NCBI GenBank assembly: GCA_020091685.1
Contig: CM034600.1
Coordinates: 40,106,320-40,170,319, forward strand
DNA from: Lutjanus erythropterus
Taxonomy: Eukaryota; Chordata; Actinopteri; Lutjaniformes; Lutjanidae
Reading direction: 5' to 3'
Length of the DNA stretch: 64,000 nucleotides
Shown in pieces: positions 25,767-39,010 of this stretch. The notes under the pieces were generated by a model. It had not been told where the DNA came from and did no database searches. It saw only the letters and a list, made by a program, of their open reading frames with translations. Position 1 is the stretch's first letter. Every line of letters starts with the position of its first letter. A program made the position numbers and the translations under genes.

Positions 25767-26530
25767 TGTTTTATTTTGTAGTCCTTGTCTTCCTTCTTGA
25801 TTTTGTGACTTTACTTCCTGTCTTTGTCATTTTTCCCGCCCTTTTTGATTCTGTCACATTAGGTGCATTGGAGATGAGCCATTCCTGTGCAGATTTGATC
25901 ACCAGTGATCGGCACGCAGTGCATGCCAGTTATTTTTGTGTCCAACTTGATCCCAACTTGCTTCTGGCGTCATGCACACACAGTCTGCAGACTACAGGTG
26001 ATCAAACAGGATGTTAGTGTCACTTCCTATATATTGTTGGAAACTGTCTGACTGGACTTTTTGTCTCCGCCTCCTGCTGCAACCACCTTATCTCGTCTAC
26101 CTTCCAGGACAAGGCGCACTTAATCTCAAATGAGCCTAATGTGCCAAATAAAACAAGACGAGGGACCCAAACATGCAGACACAGGCGAAGCAGAACCAGT
26201 TCAAATGTATTTTGATAACAAAAAAAAATGTATAAGAGGCTTACGTGGAAGGCTGGCAGGCCAAAACCAGAAAGTCCATAAAGAAACACAGATAACCAAG
26301 GAGGTCAAATGAAGAAAACAAAAATCCAAAAAGCAAATCCAGCATCCAAAAACTGAAACACAAGTCCAAGGCAAGAGAGACGATGTAGTGACACAGAAAC
26401 AGAGAAACAAGAAGATTAAATAGACGAGGAAATAACAACAAATGTTAAAAGAAAGGGTGGTAAAAGGACAAAAACAGGAAGTACAGTCACAGAAACAGGA
26501 AGGAAGACAAGGACTACAAAATAAAAACCA
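25767..26530. mobile_element. ~0.76-kb element with ~75-bp inverted ends, class unknown
   Basis: The left end (about 25767-25845, TTTTATTTTGTAGTCCTTGT, then CTTCCT and GTGACTTTACTTCCTGT) is matched in reverse complement by the right end (about 26450-26530, ACAAGGACTACAAAATAAAA) at roughly 80% by eye. The interior carries AGGCTGGCAGGCCAAAACCAG and repeated AAAATCCAAAAA words that I associate with widespread fish repeats. No coding frame. A fold-back or non-autonomous DNA element is the simplest reading. Confidence 0.65.
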
Positions 26531-26724
26531 AAGTTCCATAATATATATATTTTGTCTCTTTTACGGACCGTCTTTAGTTAAACTGTTCTGGGTCTTCCTG
26601 GACAGATTTGTGGCTCTGACTCTTTCCAAACGTCCTGTAAAATGGTGACAAGAGAAACTGCTGAACTTTGGTTTTTCTCTCAGACTTTGGCTCTTGAACT
26701 GAACTTTTCTGATCACTAATATCT

Positions 26725-26726
<2 letters not shown>

Positions 26727-26776
<50 letters not shown>

Positions 26777-26814
26777 TCACACTCACACTCACACACACAC
26801 ACACACACACACAC
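26727..26814. repeat. compound (CT)n-(CA)n array
   Basis: About 46 bp of CT passes through CACACT steps into CA. Confidence 0.95.
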
Positions 26815-28120
26815 GCTGTGTATATCTCACCTCTGGTACTCATTCTTCATATTACACTAAACAGCTTAAATATGATCCTCTCTTCTCTCTCTGTTCTCTT
26901 CTTTATCTCTGCTCTGACATTTCCTCCTGAAACTTCACTCTCTGTAAACCAGCTTTCTGTGAAGTCTTTGCTCTGATCCTCGGCTCCTCTGCGACCCGGC
27001 GGACCTCGGAGGAGACGGAGGGCTGACTGAGGGGGCAGAGGAGGTGGACAGGTGGATTCAGACCTGTGAGATCCAGATGTGACTTCCTTTCCTCTGTTCT
27101 GTCCTCACCTCTGATTTACTCAGAGGGTTTTCACTGAGGACAGAAGGTGACCACTGAGGCTGACAGATCACTGTGAGGAGGTTCAGCTGTTCTTAGCACA
27201 GTAAAGCTACACAGTATATCGCTGTGGTCAGGGTCAGCAGCAACACGTCTTCTGGTTTCAGTGTGCACTATATTAAGAACAGTTTCACCACTTTACCTTT
27301 CTGTCAGGCAGCCTTTTCTGACAGGAAACCACCATTATATAAGACACATATCACTCTCTACAAACCAACCAAACTCCATTGACAAAATCAGTAATTTTAC
27401 CTCACAGAACACAGGAGTTGGAGAAAACACACATGCTGATGGCTTGGTTTGACTTGGTGCCGTCAGTCCAGCACAGAGGAGTCTGGACTCACCTGGATTC
27501 ACCTGAAGGTGCTGGAAATGTTGGGTTTTCATCAGCAATAACTAAACTTGACTCCTATCAGCTGAAAGTGAACATGAAAAACCTAAAAGTACAAACCACA
27601 ACACAGGAGAGAAACTAAACTTCAGTCACAGAGATTCAGTTAGAAGTTACAAAAGTCCTGAGAGCTGAACGTACAGACACTTCATCTCAACTTTCTCTCT
27701 GCTCTTCTGCAAAAAACACAAACTCATCTATTGGTGATGGAAAAGGGTCAATCACCTTTTGTTAGCACATTCAGCTCTGTTTAAAAAACTGCATATACCT
27801 ACCATATTTGATGTAAAGAAAATGCTGCAATCAAACCTAACAATCCTTTTTTAAAAAACATTTTTGCAGCAAAATGATTCACACATTCTGAGTTACTTTC
27901 TTGAAGCTTTACACAGAGCGCCGCTGTCTTTACTGCTTTGTATGTATTTATATATATACATACACACACAGCATATTTTACAACAAGTCAGAAAGACAGG
28001 TAGAACTCCAGTACAGTAATCAATATGTTACTGTAAACTCACAGAAACAAAAATAAATGCAGTAAAAATACAATGTGACGGTAAAAATAAAAAGGTGTTC
28101 GCCAACACTGTATATGTGAC

Positions 28121-28122
<2 letters not shown>

Positions 28123-28152
<30 letters not shown>
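28123..28152. repeat. (GT)15 microsatellite
   Basis: Uninterrupted GT, 100 bp before the 10-bp minisatellite. Confidence 0.97.
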
Positions 28153-28153
<1 letters not shown>

Positions 28154-28251
28154 CAACAGACGCTCGCCTCCACCCTCAGGAGGTCATCTGACAGTTCTGT
28201 AGAAAATACAAGAACATGATGTCGCTGCTTCAGTTCTTCTAATTGTACTGT

Positions 28252-28647
28252 CACTGTGTGTCACTGTGTGTCACTGTGTGTCACTGTGTGTCATCGTGTG
28301 TCACTGTGTGTCATCGTGTGTCATTGTGTGTCACTTGTGTCATCGTGTGTCATCGTGTGTCATCGTGTGTCACTGTGTGTCATTGTGTGTCACTGTGTGT
28401 CACTGTGTGTCATTGTGTGTCACTGTGTGTCATTGTGTGTCACTGTGTGTCATTGTGTGTGTCATCGTGTGTCACTGTGTGTCATTGTGTGTGTCATCGT
28501 GTGTCACTGTGTGTCACTGTGTGTCACTGTGTGTCATTATGTGTCATCGTGTGTCACTGTGTGTCACTGTGTGTCACTGTGTGTCATCATGTGTCATCGT
28601 GTGTCACTGTGTGTCACTGTGTGTCACTGTGTGTCATCGTGTGTCAC
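28252..28647. repeat. 10-bp minisatellite, about 40 copies
   Basis: Unit GTGTGTCACT with variants GTGTGTCATC and GTGTGTCATT in a mixed order, one 9-bp copy, and a few 12-bp copies with an extra GT. Three overlapping frames stay open as Cys/His/Val/Ser repeats because 10-bp units cycle frames without creating stops. Confidence 0.96.
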
Positions 28648-29844
28648 TAAACATCTAAACTATATAAACTCTACTCGATCTACTCCTGTATCGTCCTGTG
28701 ATGCAGCTTGATGTGGAAAGTTGAAGACGTACTTCGTCTCCAGTCTGTCTGTCCAGACTCCTGGTCATCAGGTCAACACACAGTCTGACATGGTCCAACA
28801 AAGTGTCTCTAATGTTGTCAGAAATATCCATCTAACTGTTCACATCAAGGAATAATTTATTATGCTTCTAAAAAGAATTGCACTGTGGCAAAAAAAAAAG
28901 ATGTAATCAGTATCAAGTGAGCCTGAGCTGGGGCTCCTTTTACTGAATATGTTTCTGTACCAAAAATATGTTTTTTAAAATGACTGAAAATATTAATTTT
29001 AAAATGATTTTAGGGATCAATAAAATCACTGAGTCAGAACTGTTTATCTGTTCTTCAAAAACAACAGTGTGTTATAAAGAAATAACAGACCTTAATGCTG
29101 TAACTGACCCATCAGAACTGGGTATTCAACAAAGCCATGTAATAAAATATTATTAATGTCCAAACTGACTGCACAATAAAAGGAAATGCATCTGGTTTGA
29201 AAAGTCCTTCAGACATTACTGTGTTTTCATGTGTGTCTGCTGCCAGTTTCAGGCGTGTTTTGCATTTTAAATCTGAGTGATTGCAAGAAATTTCTTTCTT
29301 GCACAAAGTGTCTAATGTCAGAAACAGTGTGTAGTGTGTTGCAGAACTGCAAACAAAGTGCAAATCAGAAAATGTGTTTGTCCTTTTGGTGCCTGTATAT
29401 AAATTATTGGTTCTCAACATGGGGTTCTGCCCCCCTAAGTTTTCTCAGGGGTCCCAGCAACTTTTTTTGCTCTGAGGTTGGAGGAGTTGATATACACATG
29501 ATGTGCACACGCCTGAAACCTGCTGTTCACATCTACACTAACACAAAACACAGCTGATCCCTCTTTGGGTGCAAAAGTTTAAGGTTTTGATGTTTTTATC
29601 TGATTATTCACTGTTAGCGTGTAAATAACTGTGGAGCTGAAACACAGCAGACTGAATTGTAGTAATGCTGCTCTTTAATCCTCATAGGATCAAAACTACA
29701 GTGTTAAAACAGGGCCAAAATTCATATAATCACAAGCCAAGAATATTTTTAAAATATACAGAAATACTGATCTTATTGAACATCATAAACCAGCTTTTAT
29801 CAGCCAAAGAGAGAGAGAGAGACTGTCCTTGTCTCTCTCCTTCT

Positions 29845-29870
29845 CACACACACACACACACACATACACA

Positions 29871-29941
<71 letters not shown>
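29845..29941. repeat. (CA)48 microsatellite
   Basis: Nearly uninterrupted CA with two TA variants near the start. Confidence 0.98.
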
Positions 29942-29946
<5 letters not shown>

Positions 29947-30110
29947 ATTTTGTGTGTGAGTGTATTACAAACCATCTGTCTCAATATCTGACATATGAAA
30001 TCAGACTTTAATCTGATTATAACGCCCCCGACCACCAAAATTGCCTCAAAAAAAAAACAAAAAACAACCCACCCACGTAACCATGGTAACAGCCCCACCC
30101 ATTAGGTATT

Positions 30111-30112
<2 letters not shown>

Positions 30113-30157
<45 letters not shown>
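30113..30157. repeat. (GT)22 microsatellite
   Basis: Uninterrupted GT, 170 bp after the long CA array and complementary to it. Confidence 0.97.
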
Positions 30158-30158
<1 letters not shown>

Positions 30159-30243
30159 AAGGATTTGTGGTGAAACAAGGATTTCCTAATCGCACAGCAA
30201 CAAGATAAATGACTTTCTTGGCATTTTGAAGGACACAGGGAAT

Positions 30244-30244
<1 letters not shown>

Positions 30245-30310
<66 letters not shown>
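30245..30310. repeat. (GT)33 microsatellite
   Basis: Uninterrupted GT; the second GT array facing the CA array at 29845-29941. Confidence 0.98.
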
Positions 30311-30311
<1 letters not shown>

Positions 30312-30466
30312 AGATTTTGTCACGTGTTGTCGTGTTGAGTGTGTGTCACATTGATGTGTGACTGACTGACTGTCCAGTGACCGTTTAGTGCCTTGCTCAA
30401 AGGCAGCAAGAAAGTCAACCAACCCAACAGGCAATAAAACCAGCAGACAGAGACTACAGGCACATC

Positions 30467-30753
30467 ATATTTGTGATGTAAAGGAACAGTGGTTCTCCAG
30501 CTCTTCTTCCTCAGTTAGCTCTTTGTGATGTAAAGGAACAGTGGTTCTCCAGCTCTTCTTCCTCAGTTAGCTCTTTGTGATGTAAAGGAACAGTGGTTCT
30601 CCAGCTCCTCTTCCTCAGTTAGCTCTTTGTGATGTAAAGGAACAGTGGTTCTCCAGCTCCTCTTCCTCAGTTAGCTCTTTGTGATGTAAAGGAACAGTGG
30701 TTCTCCAGCTCCTCTTCCTCAGTTAGCTCTTTGTGATGTAAAGGAACAGTGGT
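30467..30753. repeat. 52-bp minisatellite, about 5.5 copies
   Basis: Unit begins CTTTGTGATGTAAAGGAACA and continues GTGGTTCTCCAGCTCTTCTT CCTCAGTTAGCT. Copies start near 30470, 30522, 30574, 30626, 30678 and 30730 (partial). They differ only by a CTCTTC/CTCCTC change, so the array is young. Confidence 0.95.
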
Positions 30754-33186
30754 TCTACTCTGAGCTCCTTGAACTCTGATCAAACATCTGCCACACCAGT
30801 GAGCTGACCTGTCCTGTTTTCCCTGAACTCTTCTTGTCTTTTTCTCGTACGAGTTCCTCACGCTGTTTTTGACTCATATTTAACTCCACGCAGAACAACA
30901 CAGATTGGCTGTTTCACTCGTAGCACCGATGGATCTGATTGGCTGTGTATGAGTCAGGGTGGGCGTACATGTGGGGTTTGCCTGTTAAATGATTGGCTGT
31001 TCTGTTAGCACGCTCCATTATCGAGGGGCATAAAACTATTGATGACATGTTTATCACTGATAGATATTGTTATTTATTTGTCACTCAGGCTGAAGTCAAC
31101 ATGACAGCATTAGCAAAATCTTTTTTTCCTGACATGAATCATATTCATTCAACTTTGCTTCCCTTCATATTTTTCCTCTCGTCATCCAGAGGATGTAATT
31201 TGAGAACCACTATGCCGAGCTGAACCACTTAAATCTTGGCACATCCAATCATTGATCACTGATGTACAGTTACTGAGTGTTTGGACGGGACCAAAGTCAG
31301 CTTGAGATATTCTTATATGAATCTGTGCAGATATTTTGTGTTTTGTGTGATCTGAGTTAGTGACTGCTGCGTGATTAGTCAACAACTGAACTTCACCACC
31401 CTCACTAGTCAGAAAATACGAGTCAGTTAAAATATTTATTATTTGATTAACGTACCAAGCTGGTTAACTGTTGCCTCTAAGATGGCACCCAGCCACCCGC
31501 TAACAGACTCTCTCCCATGTAATCAGCAAAGGGGGGACGGACCTCCAGGCTAAGAACCACTAATTATAACTAGAAAGTGAAAATAAGGTTGTATCTGGTT
31601 TGTGTCAAAAAATTCTCATGAAAACAGACCAATGTGTAACAACATTCAGCACAGACGTGGATGTTAACCTGCAAGGAGAGCAGGCTGCTAACAATGCTAA
31701 CGTTAGCATCCTGGATCTGAAGCGATAATGCATTTAGTGAGCTGTTGTTATGTTTTGTAGGATAATGTGTAGCCTAACGTTCATAATGCACGGTGCAAAG
31801 TGCCACATATTTCAGCTGCATTTATAAAAACATCTGATTATTGAAGAGTGTGATTAAGGCTTCAAATGGCTCTTAATACATGCAGTGTTTAATATTATCA
31901 TTTACTGTTTTCTGAATGTTTTCTTACTTTTAGACTTGTTATCCAGTCTAAATGTTTAATCAGTCATGAGGAACATCTGCAGCAGCATGTAGACATTAAA
32001 CAGCAGAGGCCCGAGAATGAAGCCTTGAGGAACTCCAACACCATGTTTGTACGCTCAGGTGTTAAATAACTGATGGACACAAAGTACTCCTTGTCTTTCA
32101 AATAGGATCCAAACCAGCTTATCACTGTGCCAGACAGTCCACAGTCCCACTACTACTGACATGTCTGTGTCTGTCCTTGGACCTCGCTGACAGGCTGTGG
32201 GGATTTAAAGCTTACAAAAGCATGTGAACAGATTCAAAATGAAGCCATGAGATTCTCTTTGGGTGTGTGATCCTTCTACATCTGTTTTATTTCAAGAAGT
32301 GTGGCCTGAGGAAGAAAAGCTGACGGTGGTTTATTTAAAGATTTATTAATACTGAGAGTTGGAATAAGACAAAACTTAGAAGTTACAGGATAGTTTAATT
32401 AAAACTAAATTTAGTACTAAAGTTTAGTGTGTAAAAAAGGTTTAAAGTGAGATTTCTTACGTCTGGAAACAGGATGTTATGTTACAAACAGGAGTTTGTC
32501 AGTCATGTGAGTTTGATGTCTTTGATTGTCTTTTTTATCATTATCAAATATTAATTAGGTAAAATTATTTCTTTGGAGGCTGTGGACATCAAAATACACA
32601 GAGCTGATTAAATCGCCTCCAGTGACTGAATTTAATCTTAACATGTAACGACTATCATGTTCAATTTCTCACATTTATAAAAAACAAATTTCATGATAAA
32701 AATTAAGCAAGTTACAGGTGTGATTTTGCAGTGAAGCATCTCTCATTGGTTTACTAGCAGATCTCCAATATGGCAGCTGCACAGCTTTAATGGATCATAA
32801 TATAACAGGTATGAAATTAATCTGCAGAAACTTGTTTATGGATGTTAGTTTCTGAACCACGATAAAGGTCAAAATGTGGCCTGCAACAGATGAGGTCAAC
32901 TTTGTTTTTAGCTTAGCAGTCGTTGAGGACTTGCAGTCTGTATACTGCAGTCATGTTTTTTTTTAAATTGTGAAGCAGCACAGCCAGCAACCACAAGAGG
33001 TCCATAAACATATAGTCATAAATGTGCAGAAATAATATGAGGCTGAAGGGTCCAGTAGTGCGAGAGATTGGCTGCAGACAAACTCCAGACCCGCTGGTCA
33101 CTCACACACGACCCGCTGCATAATCTCCACCAGGCGTGACTGAACATATGATTTAACCTTCAGTTAAAGAAATCTTAAACCCTGAA

Positions 33187-33187
<1 letters not shown>

Positions 33188-33259
<72 letters not shown>
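33188..33259. repeat. (GT)36 microsatellite
   Basis: Uninterrupted GT. Confidence 0.98.
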
Positions 33260-33261
<2 letters not shown>

Positions 33262-34029
33262 CAGCAGCAGCAGGCTGTGGTGTATGAGCCTGTTTTATGA
33301 ATGTGAAGCATGTGGAAAAGAAACGTGTTTATTGTCCCTGCATGAATAAAGATTAACATCATTACACACAGAGTGCAGCTGCAAAAAGGTCACTGACTTT
33401 AAGATAAAAGCCTCAGAGGAGCTGCTGCTGCGCGCTGATGTCCAACACAACCAGAGTTCAAAAATACCAACATTATTATGTAATATTATAAGAAACGCAG
33501 TTTGTCTTGAAATAAGGAACCATTTCTTCATTTTTGAGACAGTAAATTAATTCATGAATCACCTGTGTCTTTTCTTTTCATACAACATTTATCTGACAGC
33601 TTTAGTTACCAGTTACTTTATGAATCTAGTGTTTTGCACACAAGACACATAAAGAGTTTATAAAATCAAAATAATAATGTTGAGATTTGTGAAGGTGTCT
33701 CATTGGGCTCTGGCTCATTCTGACAACATCTCTCTCTGTTTTCAGGATTTTTACAAACTAAACAATCAGACAGAGAAAATAATCATCAGATTGATCTGTG
33801 GTGAAAATAATTGTTAGTTGCAGTTTGATACAAAATCATCTGATGAGATCAGATACGACACGTTTCACTGCACTCAGGACATTTTCTGATTATAGTTACA
33901 GTTTCTACGCAGGACTTTTACATGTAACTGAGTATTTTTACTGCAGTAAAGAATCTGTTTTACATGAAGAATGGAAACAAGAGGAAGACGAGCATCAATT
34001 CCATCAATGAAAAAGTCCAAAGCTGCACA

Positions 34030-34030
<1 letters not shown>

Positions 34031-34087
<57 letters not shown>
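34031..34087. repeat. (AC)28 microsatellite
   Basis: Uninterrupted AC. Confidence 0.98.
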
Positions 34088-34089
<2 letters not shown>

Positions 34090-36474
34090 TTTGGTCAAAC
34101 TGTTACTCAAATCACACACTTCACAAAACTTTCTGACTTCATGAGGTCAAAGGTCAACATCTAAAACATGAACTATTCATAACCAACAAATAAATAACAG
34201 ACAACTGTTCAGTGAAAAATCTGCACAGACTGATTTGAAAGGGACGAGGGATGTTAATGACTTGCCTCACATGGTGTTGCAGCGTCCGTTTGTGTGAAAA
34301 GTTTGCTGAAAACAGCAAATTAGCACCTGGGATGCTAATGATAGGAATATAAACAAGCTAACAGCTGTTAGCTTTTCTTTTGCAGTGATGTGGTCATTTT
34401 AATACCAGACATCACCTCCTGATGTGCAAATGTTCCACCAAACCAAGTTCCCCCTCGACACTATTCTGCAGCAGCACCATCGCTGCATCCTGGGCTTAGC
34501 TCCGCCCAAGACGTTTGTGATTGGTTCAAAGAAATGCAAACAAGGCAGGAGTTTTTTTCCCTACAGCAGAATGTGTACGAGTCATTTGTTGTGTAAAGAA
34601 ACTTACAATTAAACGTGAAATGAGAAATTTGTGCAACAAACAAGAAAAAAAAGAAAACGTGTGTTAATTATTAATTAATCAAACAATTAATTATTAATTG
34701 ATTGATCAGTTTGCAGTGCGTAACGTAAACGTACTAAAGGGACAGTGTGTGTTCACTTCCACATCTGAAAGAATAATCCTCAGTTTGCACCATTAGATCA
34801 GTTTGCACATTTGTTTGCAGATGATGTTTGCACGTTTTTACACACAGACCTTAAACAGTTGATTTTACTATATAGACCAAAAATTGCATAACATAAAACC
34901 CCCAAAAGGTCACTGGAGTGGCTCTGTTTTTATCATTCACTTACAGAGCCGCCCTCTGACCTCGCAGCCAGCACTCAGGTCCCGTTCAGCTCATCTGATC
35001 TGAGCTGCTGTCCACCGTTCAGACAACCACAGACACTTTACACAGAAAGCCTCCACAGTGGTCAAGATCTCTGAGACTCACTTCAAAAATTAATGAGGGG
35101 TAAAATTAATTCAAATTAAAAGAATAAATTAAGAGGCACTTAAACCTGTTGGATGTGTGACGGGTTTCTTTCTTCCGACTCACGGTAAGCTATAAATCAT
35201 CACACTGAAGACTCAAATTAATTATTTATTTAAAGCCATAATGCCTTGTAAAATATTGAAAATGAGCATACAAATATTTTTGTAATTTAAATCCTGTAAT
35301 ATAATACAAGTGTGGAATTAACTGAAGGGCAATTAGATTATTTTTGCAGCACTGAAACGTGTGAAAGTTCTCTCTTAGATTCTGTTCTTACCTAAAACCA
35401 AATCTGACATAAGAAAACTTTAACCTGCAGATCTGCAGCAGTCGATGGATTTTTGAGGATATTGAGTTGAATATGTTTGTAATATTGAGGATGTTTTCTT
35501 TTTTTTGTCTTTTCTAGTCTGCTGTAGTTGTTTTTGTGTCGTCATGTTGTTTACATGTTATTTGAACATTAAACTGATTTTTTTTTCTTTTTAAAGAAAA
35601 CATGTATGAATGCCAGAATCTTTGTGAAAGCTGTGGAAGTGGGTTTTAAGAAGAAACTTCTTCTGAAGAACGGCTGGTTGGTGAATGAGTCTCACTGAGT
35701 TCAGAAGAACCAGGACTGTCGACCCAACACACAAAATTCAGTCCGTAGATTTTGGACTCAAATTTTCCTTTTTCTTTCTTTTTGTGACACTCAAAAGACA
35801 ACTTTTAAACTAATGTGATAGTTCCTTGCCTGTAGATTATCTGGAGTATATTTAAGATGAATGTCTTCTGGTTTCATTATGTTGTAGAGAAGTCAGATAT
35901 TTCTGCAGCTGATTTCTCCAAAACTCTGCAACTAACACCAAAAAATAACAGGTATGAGGAAAAAAACGTGTGGTTTTGATTTTGGGGCAGAACCGTCTTT
36001 TTAATACTTTCAAAGTCGTGCTGACAGTCGTAAAAAATATTGACAATTCGTGTCGTGAAGCAGAATATGTATTTTGTGACTTTTTCACAAAGAGCTTGAG
36101 TCAAACAGTGAGTCAGACGGAGTCCTCCTGAGACTGACTGCAGCTGCACAAAGATCCGACACATCAGCTCATAAAACATTTCTAACATTTAATCAACGAG
36201 TCGCCTGCAGACGCCAACATGATCTGATCTCGTTACCGTCTCTCTGTGTCCAGCCTTCACTCTCTCTTAGAGCTTTTTTTCTTTTAGTCACTGGATTTTT
36301 TACTAAATGAATAATTTATGATCGTTTCTTGCAGTTATTACCATAATGTCTCAATTAACATACTCTGATAATTAGTGTAACCTGCTGATTAGCATATTAC
36401 ACAATGACCTGAGCTGTGCTAAATGTCATGTTCCTGTGTGTGGAACATTATATTATACAAGTGTGACCTGTTAC

Positions 36475-36478
<4 letters not shown>

Positions 36479-36530
<52 letters not shown>
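36479..36530. repeat. (CA)26 microsatellite
   Basis: Uninterrupted CA. Confidence 0.98.
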
Positions 36531-36535
<5 letters not shown>

Positions 36536-37044
36536 GGTGTGTGTTTGGACTCACGTTCCCATCATGCCCTGAGAGAACAGAAACAGGTCTTATTATTTAA
36601 ATTCTTGTTATTTAGAAGATTTCAGCGACTTCAGCACGAGGAGAAAGACTCACTTCTTCTTCAGATGTTAAATGTAGTTGTGTGAAAACAGCAGGGAGGT
36701 CAAAGGTCACTGAATCAGAAACATCCCAGTGATCCCGTCATACTGTCGTCATGATCGTTGTTTGCTGTGTTTGAGGACATCAGATGTGTGAGACTGCTGT
36801 TGCTAAAAGACTTGACTCTGACTTGGTCTTCATGACTTCAGACGTGAGACAAGTGACTCAAAAAGACTTTTTAAAAAGTAGCCCCTATTAAATATTTGCA
36901 TTTTTCTAGAAAGTGAGCAGATACTTTTTGTTTTTGAAACATGAGTGGATGATTTCTAGTGCAACTGAATGAATTAGCATATTAGCTCTTCAGTTCCCTC
37001 GACTGGAAGTGTGTTTTTGATTGGACGGATCTCAAATAAGGTCT

Positions 37045-37085
37045 AAGAGAAGATAAGATTTATTGATCCCACACTGTGAAAATTC
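37045..37085 (+). mobile_element. retroelement-like 3' tail fragment
   Basis: AGATTTATTGATCCCACACTGTGAAAATTC matches in form the TTTATTGATCCC...GAAATT tail common in fish genomes. Flanks show no further recognisable element. Confidence 0.45.
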
Positions 37086-38257
37086 ACGTTACAGCAGATC
37101 AAGGATCAAAAGTCCAGGTTGAAAAGGACAGAGTTGTGAAAAGAATTCAAATAAAAAATAGAATAAAATATAAAAAGAAGAATAAAAATATAAAACTATA
37201 TACAATATTTTCACCTTTCACTTTGAAGTGTCTAAAAAAATGGTTGCTGGTTAAATGAGACGGACATAAACATCATCACGTCATGTGACCTTGGTGTCGT
37301 TTGTTTATGGCCCAAAATTCACTTTTAACTTCTTGCGATAAAGTGTTGGAACCTGACATGCCAGGTGGTTTGTTCTGCAGAACCATCTGGGAACTCTAAA
37401 TCCTTAGAAACTGTTTGGAAAAGGGCAGGCACTTTCAAAAAACAGCTGATAATGACAGACAGCCATCAAAGCCGAAAATGAGCGTGTCTACCTGATAGTG
37501 ATACTGCTGACCAGACCTGGAGCTGATAACTACTATAACAGACGAGTGCAGAGTCATGTGACTCAGGACTGAATGCTGATTGGACAGTTTCACACTGAAG
37601 GCAGAAGCCAGATGTTAGTGTGTTTTCTCTCATGAGCCTTCTCTCTGTTATAAAAAATGTCAAATATGAGCCAGAACAGTCAGATCAGTCAGTCAGAATC
37701 AAACTTTTAATTGGTTTAAATATTGGAAACTTTTAATTTTGTATGACTCGACTTAACTTGCTTGATTCTCACCACAGTAACTCGTTGAGACTCGAAGGTT
37801 AAGACTTGTGATTTGCCGCACTAGTCCTGCCACAGATGTGCAGATCTAGATCCGCTCACCGCCTCGTGTTTACACTCCAAACTTCCTGTGTAGACCTACA
37901 GCAGCATAGATCAGAGACTCATTACAGCGCCGCTCCCAGGACCCGATCGATCGCAGGTTATCGATCAGATTCACACTGTGGCCCTCAGAAGTCCTCCACC
38001 GAGGGAGACGGCAGCTGGTTTCTCTCATTATGGATCTGCGGTGGAGTTCTCACTCCATTACGGGTCGGGGAGGAGAGGATAGATGTACGGTCACATAGAT
38101 CAGCAAAAACCTCGACCTCCCCTCCATCACTCTGGAGGTGATCGGAGCAGAAAGTCTGGTTCATTTCCAGCTCGTCCACATTAAAAACTGAGAGGGAGAT
38201 TCATTCATGGGCTTTACTGTGTGAGGTCAATGAAATGTGTCTTCTTTAATAGTCCCC

Positions 38258-38277
38258 TCACACACACACACACACAC

Positions 38278-38325
<48 letters not shown>

Positions 38326-38327
38326 TT
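38258..38327. repeat. (CA)n array with CGCA variants
   Basis: CA repeat with CGCA near both thirds. Confidence 0.95.
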
Positions 38328-38739
38328 ATCTCCCTGTGGTCGTCTGGCTGCAGCTCCGTGCAGCGGTCAGCGGTTCAGTGCCTTGCTTCAGGGCATGTTG
38401 GCAGTGAAACTGGACTGCAGATCATCAGAACATCAGAACAAAAAGTCTCTCATTTAAACATGAAATCATCTTTTCATGGAGTGAAACTGAACTGATAAAA
38501 CATCTGATTCATTAAAGGGTGAGAAAATAGCCCTCATGATGTCATAGTGATGTCATCAGGAGTGTCTTCGCGTGGACCACTGACTGTATATAAAGATGGA
38601 CGACAAACGTGGCGCCAAATCATCTAGATGTCCCCCTGCTGGTTGTAGTATAGGTCATAAGCCCCGCCCCTTCCATCTTAGCCCAAATTACAAATGTTTT
38701 AAGTAGTCAGTGGCGTGGATTTCATAAAACAGATCTGCA

Positions 38740-39010
38740 CCAAACAATCTTCAATCATTTCTTGATCAATCAATTAGTCATTAACTATTAAATATTATTA
38801 AATTACTGTTCAACTATTTTTTATAATTGATTAATCAGTTTGGATTTTTTTAAAAAAAGAAAGTTCTTAAATGTGAATATTTTCTGGTTTCTTTCCTCTC
38901 TGACAGTAAACTGATTATCTTTGAGTTGTGGACAAAACAGGACATTTGAGGACGTCATCTTGGACATTTTATGGACCAAACAACTGATCGATTAGTGGGA
39001 AAATTATTAC
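38740..39010 (+). mobile_element. dispersed repeat, AATATTTTCTGGTTTCTTT family
   Basis: The fullest copy here: TTAAATGTGAATATTTTCTG, CTCTGACAGTAAACTGATTA, CTTTGAGTTGTGGACAAAAC, GACATTTGAGGACGTCATCT and ATTTTATGGACCAAACAAC in order, ending in ATTAGTGGGAAAATTATTA. Weak further remnants lie near 33745-33820. Confidence 0.65.

Larger units (their letters stand above)
24000..34000. other. intron 3, block 3
   Basis: Holds a purine-rich patch near 24980-25220, a CA array (25279), an element with ~75-bp inverted ends (25767-26530), a (TC)n/(CA)n compound array (26727-26814), a 10-bp minisatellite (28252-28647), long CA and GT arrays (29845-30310), a 52-bp minisatellite (30467-30753) and a (GT)n array (33188-33259). 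Reading frames here are repeat artefacts. The rest is AT-rich and shows nothing I can name. Confidence 0.7.

Noticed and set aside
28252-28647. CRISPR-like regular repeat
   Set aside because: Units are 10 bp with no spacers, in a vertebrate context; a minisatellite.
28243-28711. Three overlapping Cys/His/Val/Ser-rich frames of 130-151 codons
   Set aside because: Artefact of the 10-bp minisatellite.
37836-38179. Plus-strand 101-codon frame and minus-strand 64-codon frame
   Set aside because: No recognisable motif, no splice-compatible continuation; more likely a non-coding GC-richer block.
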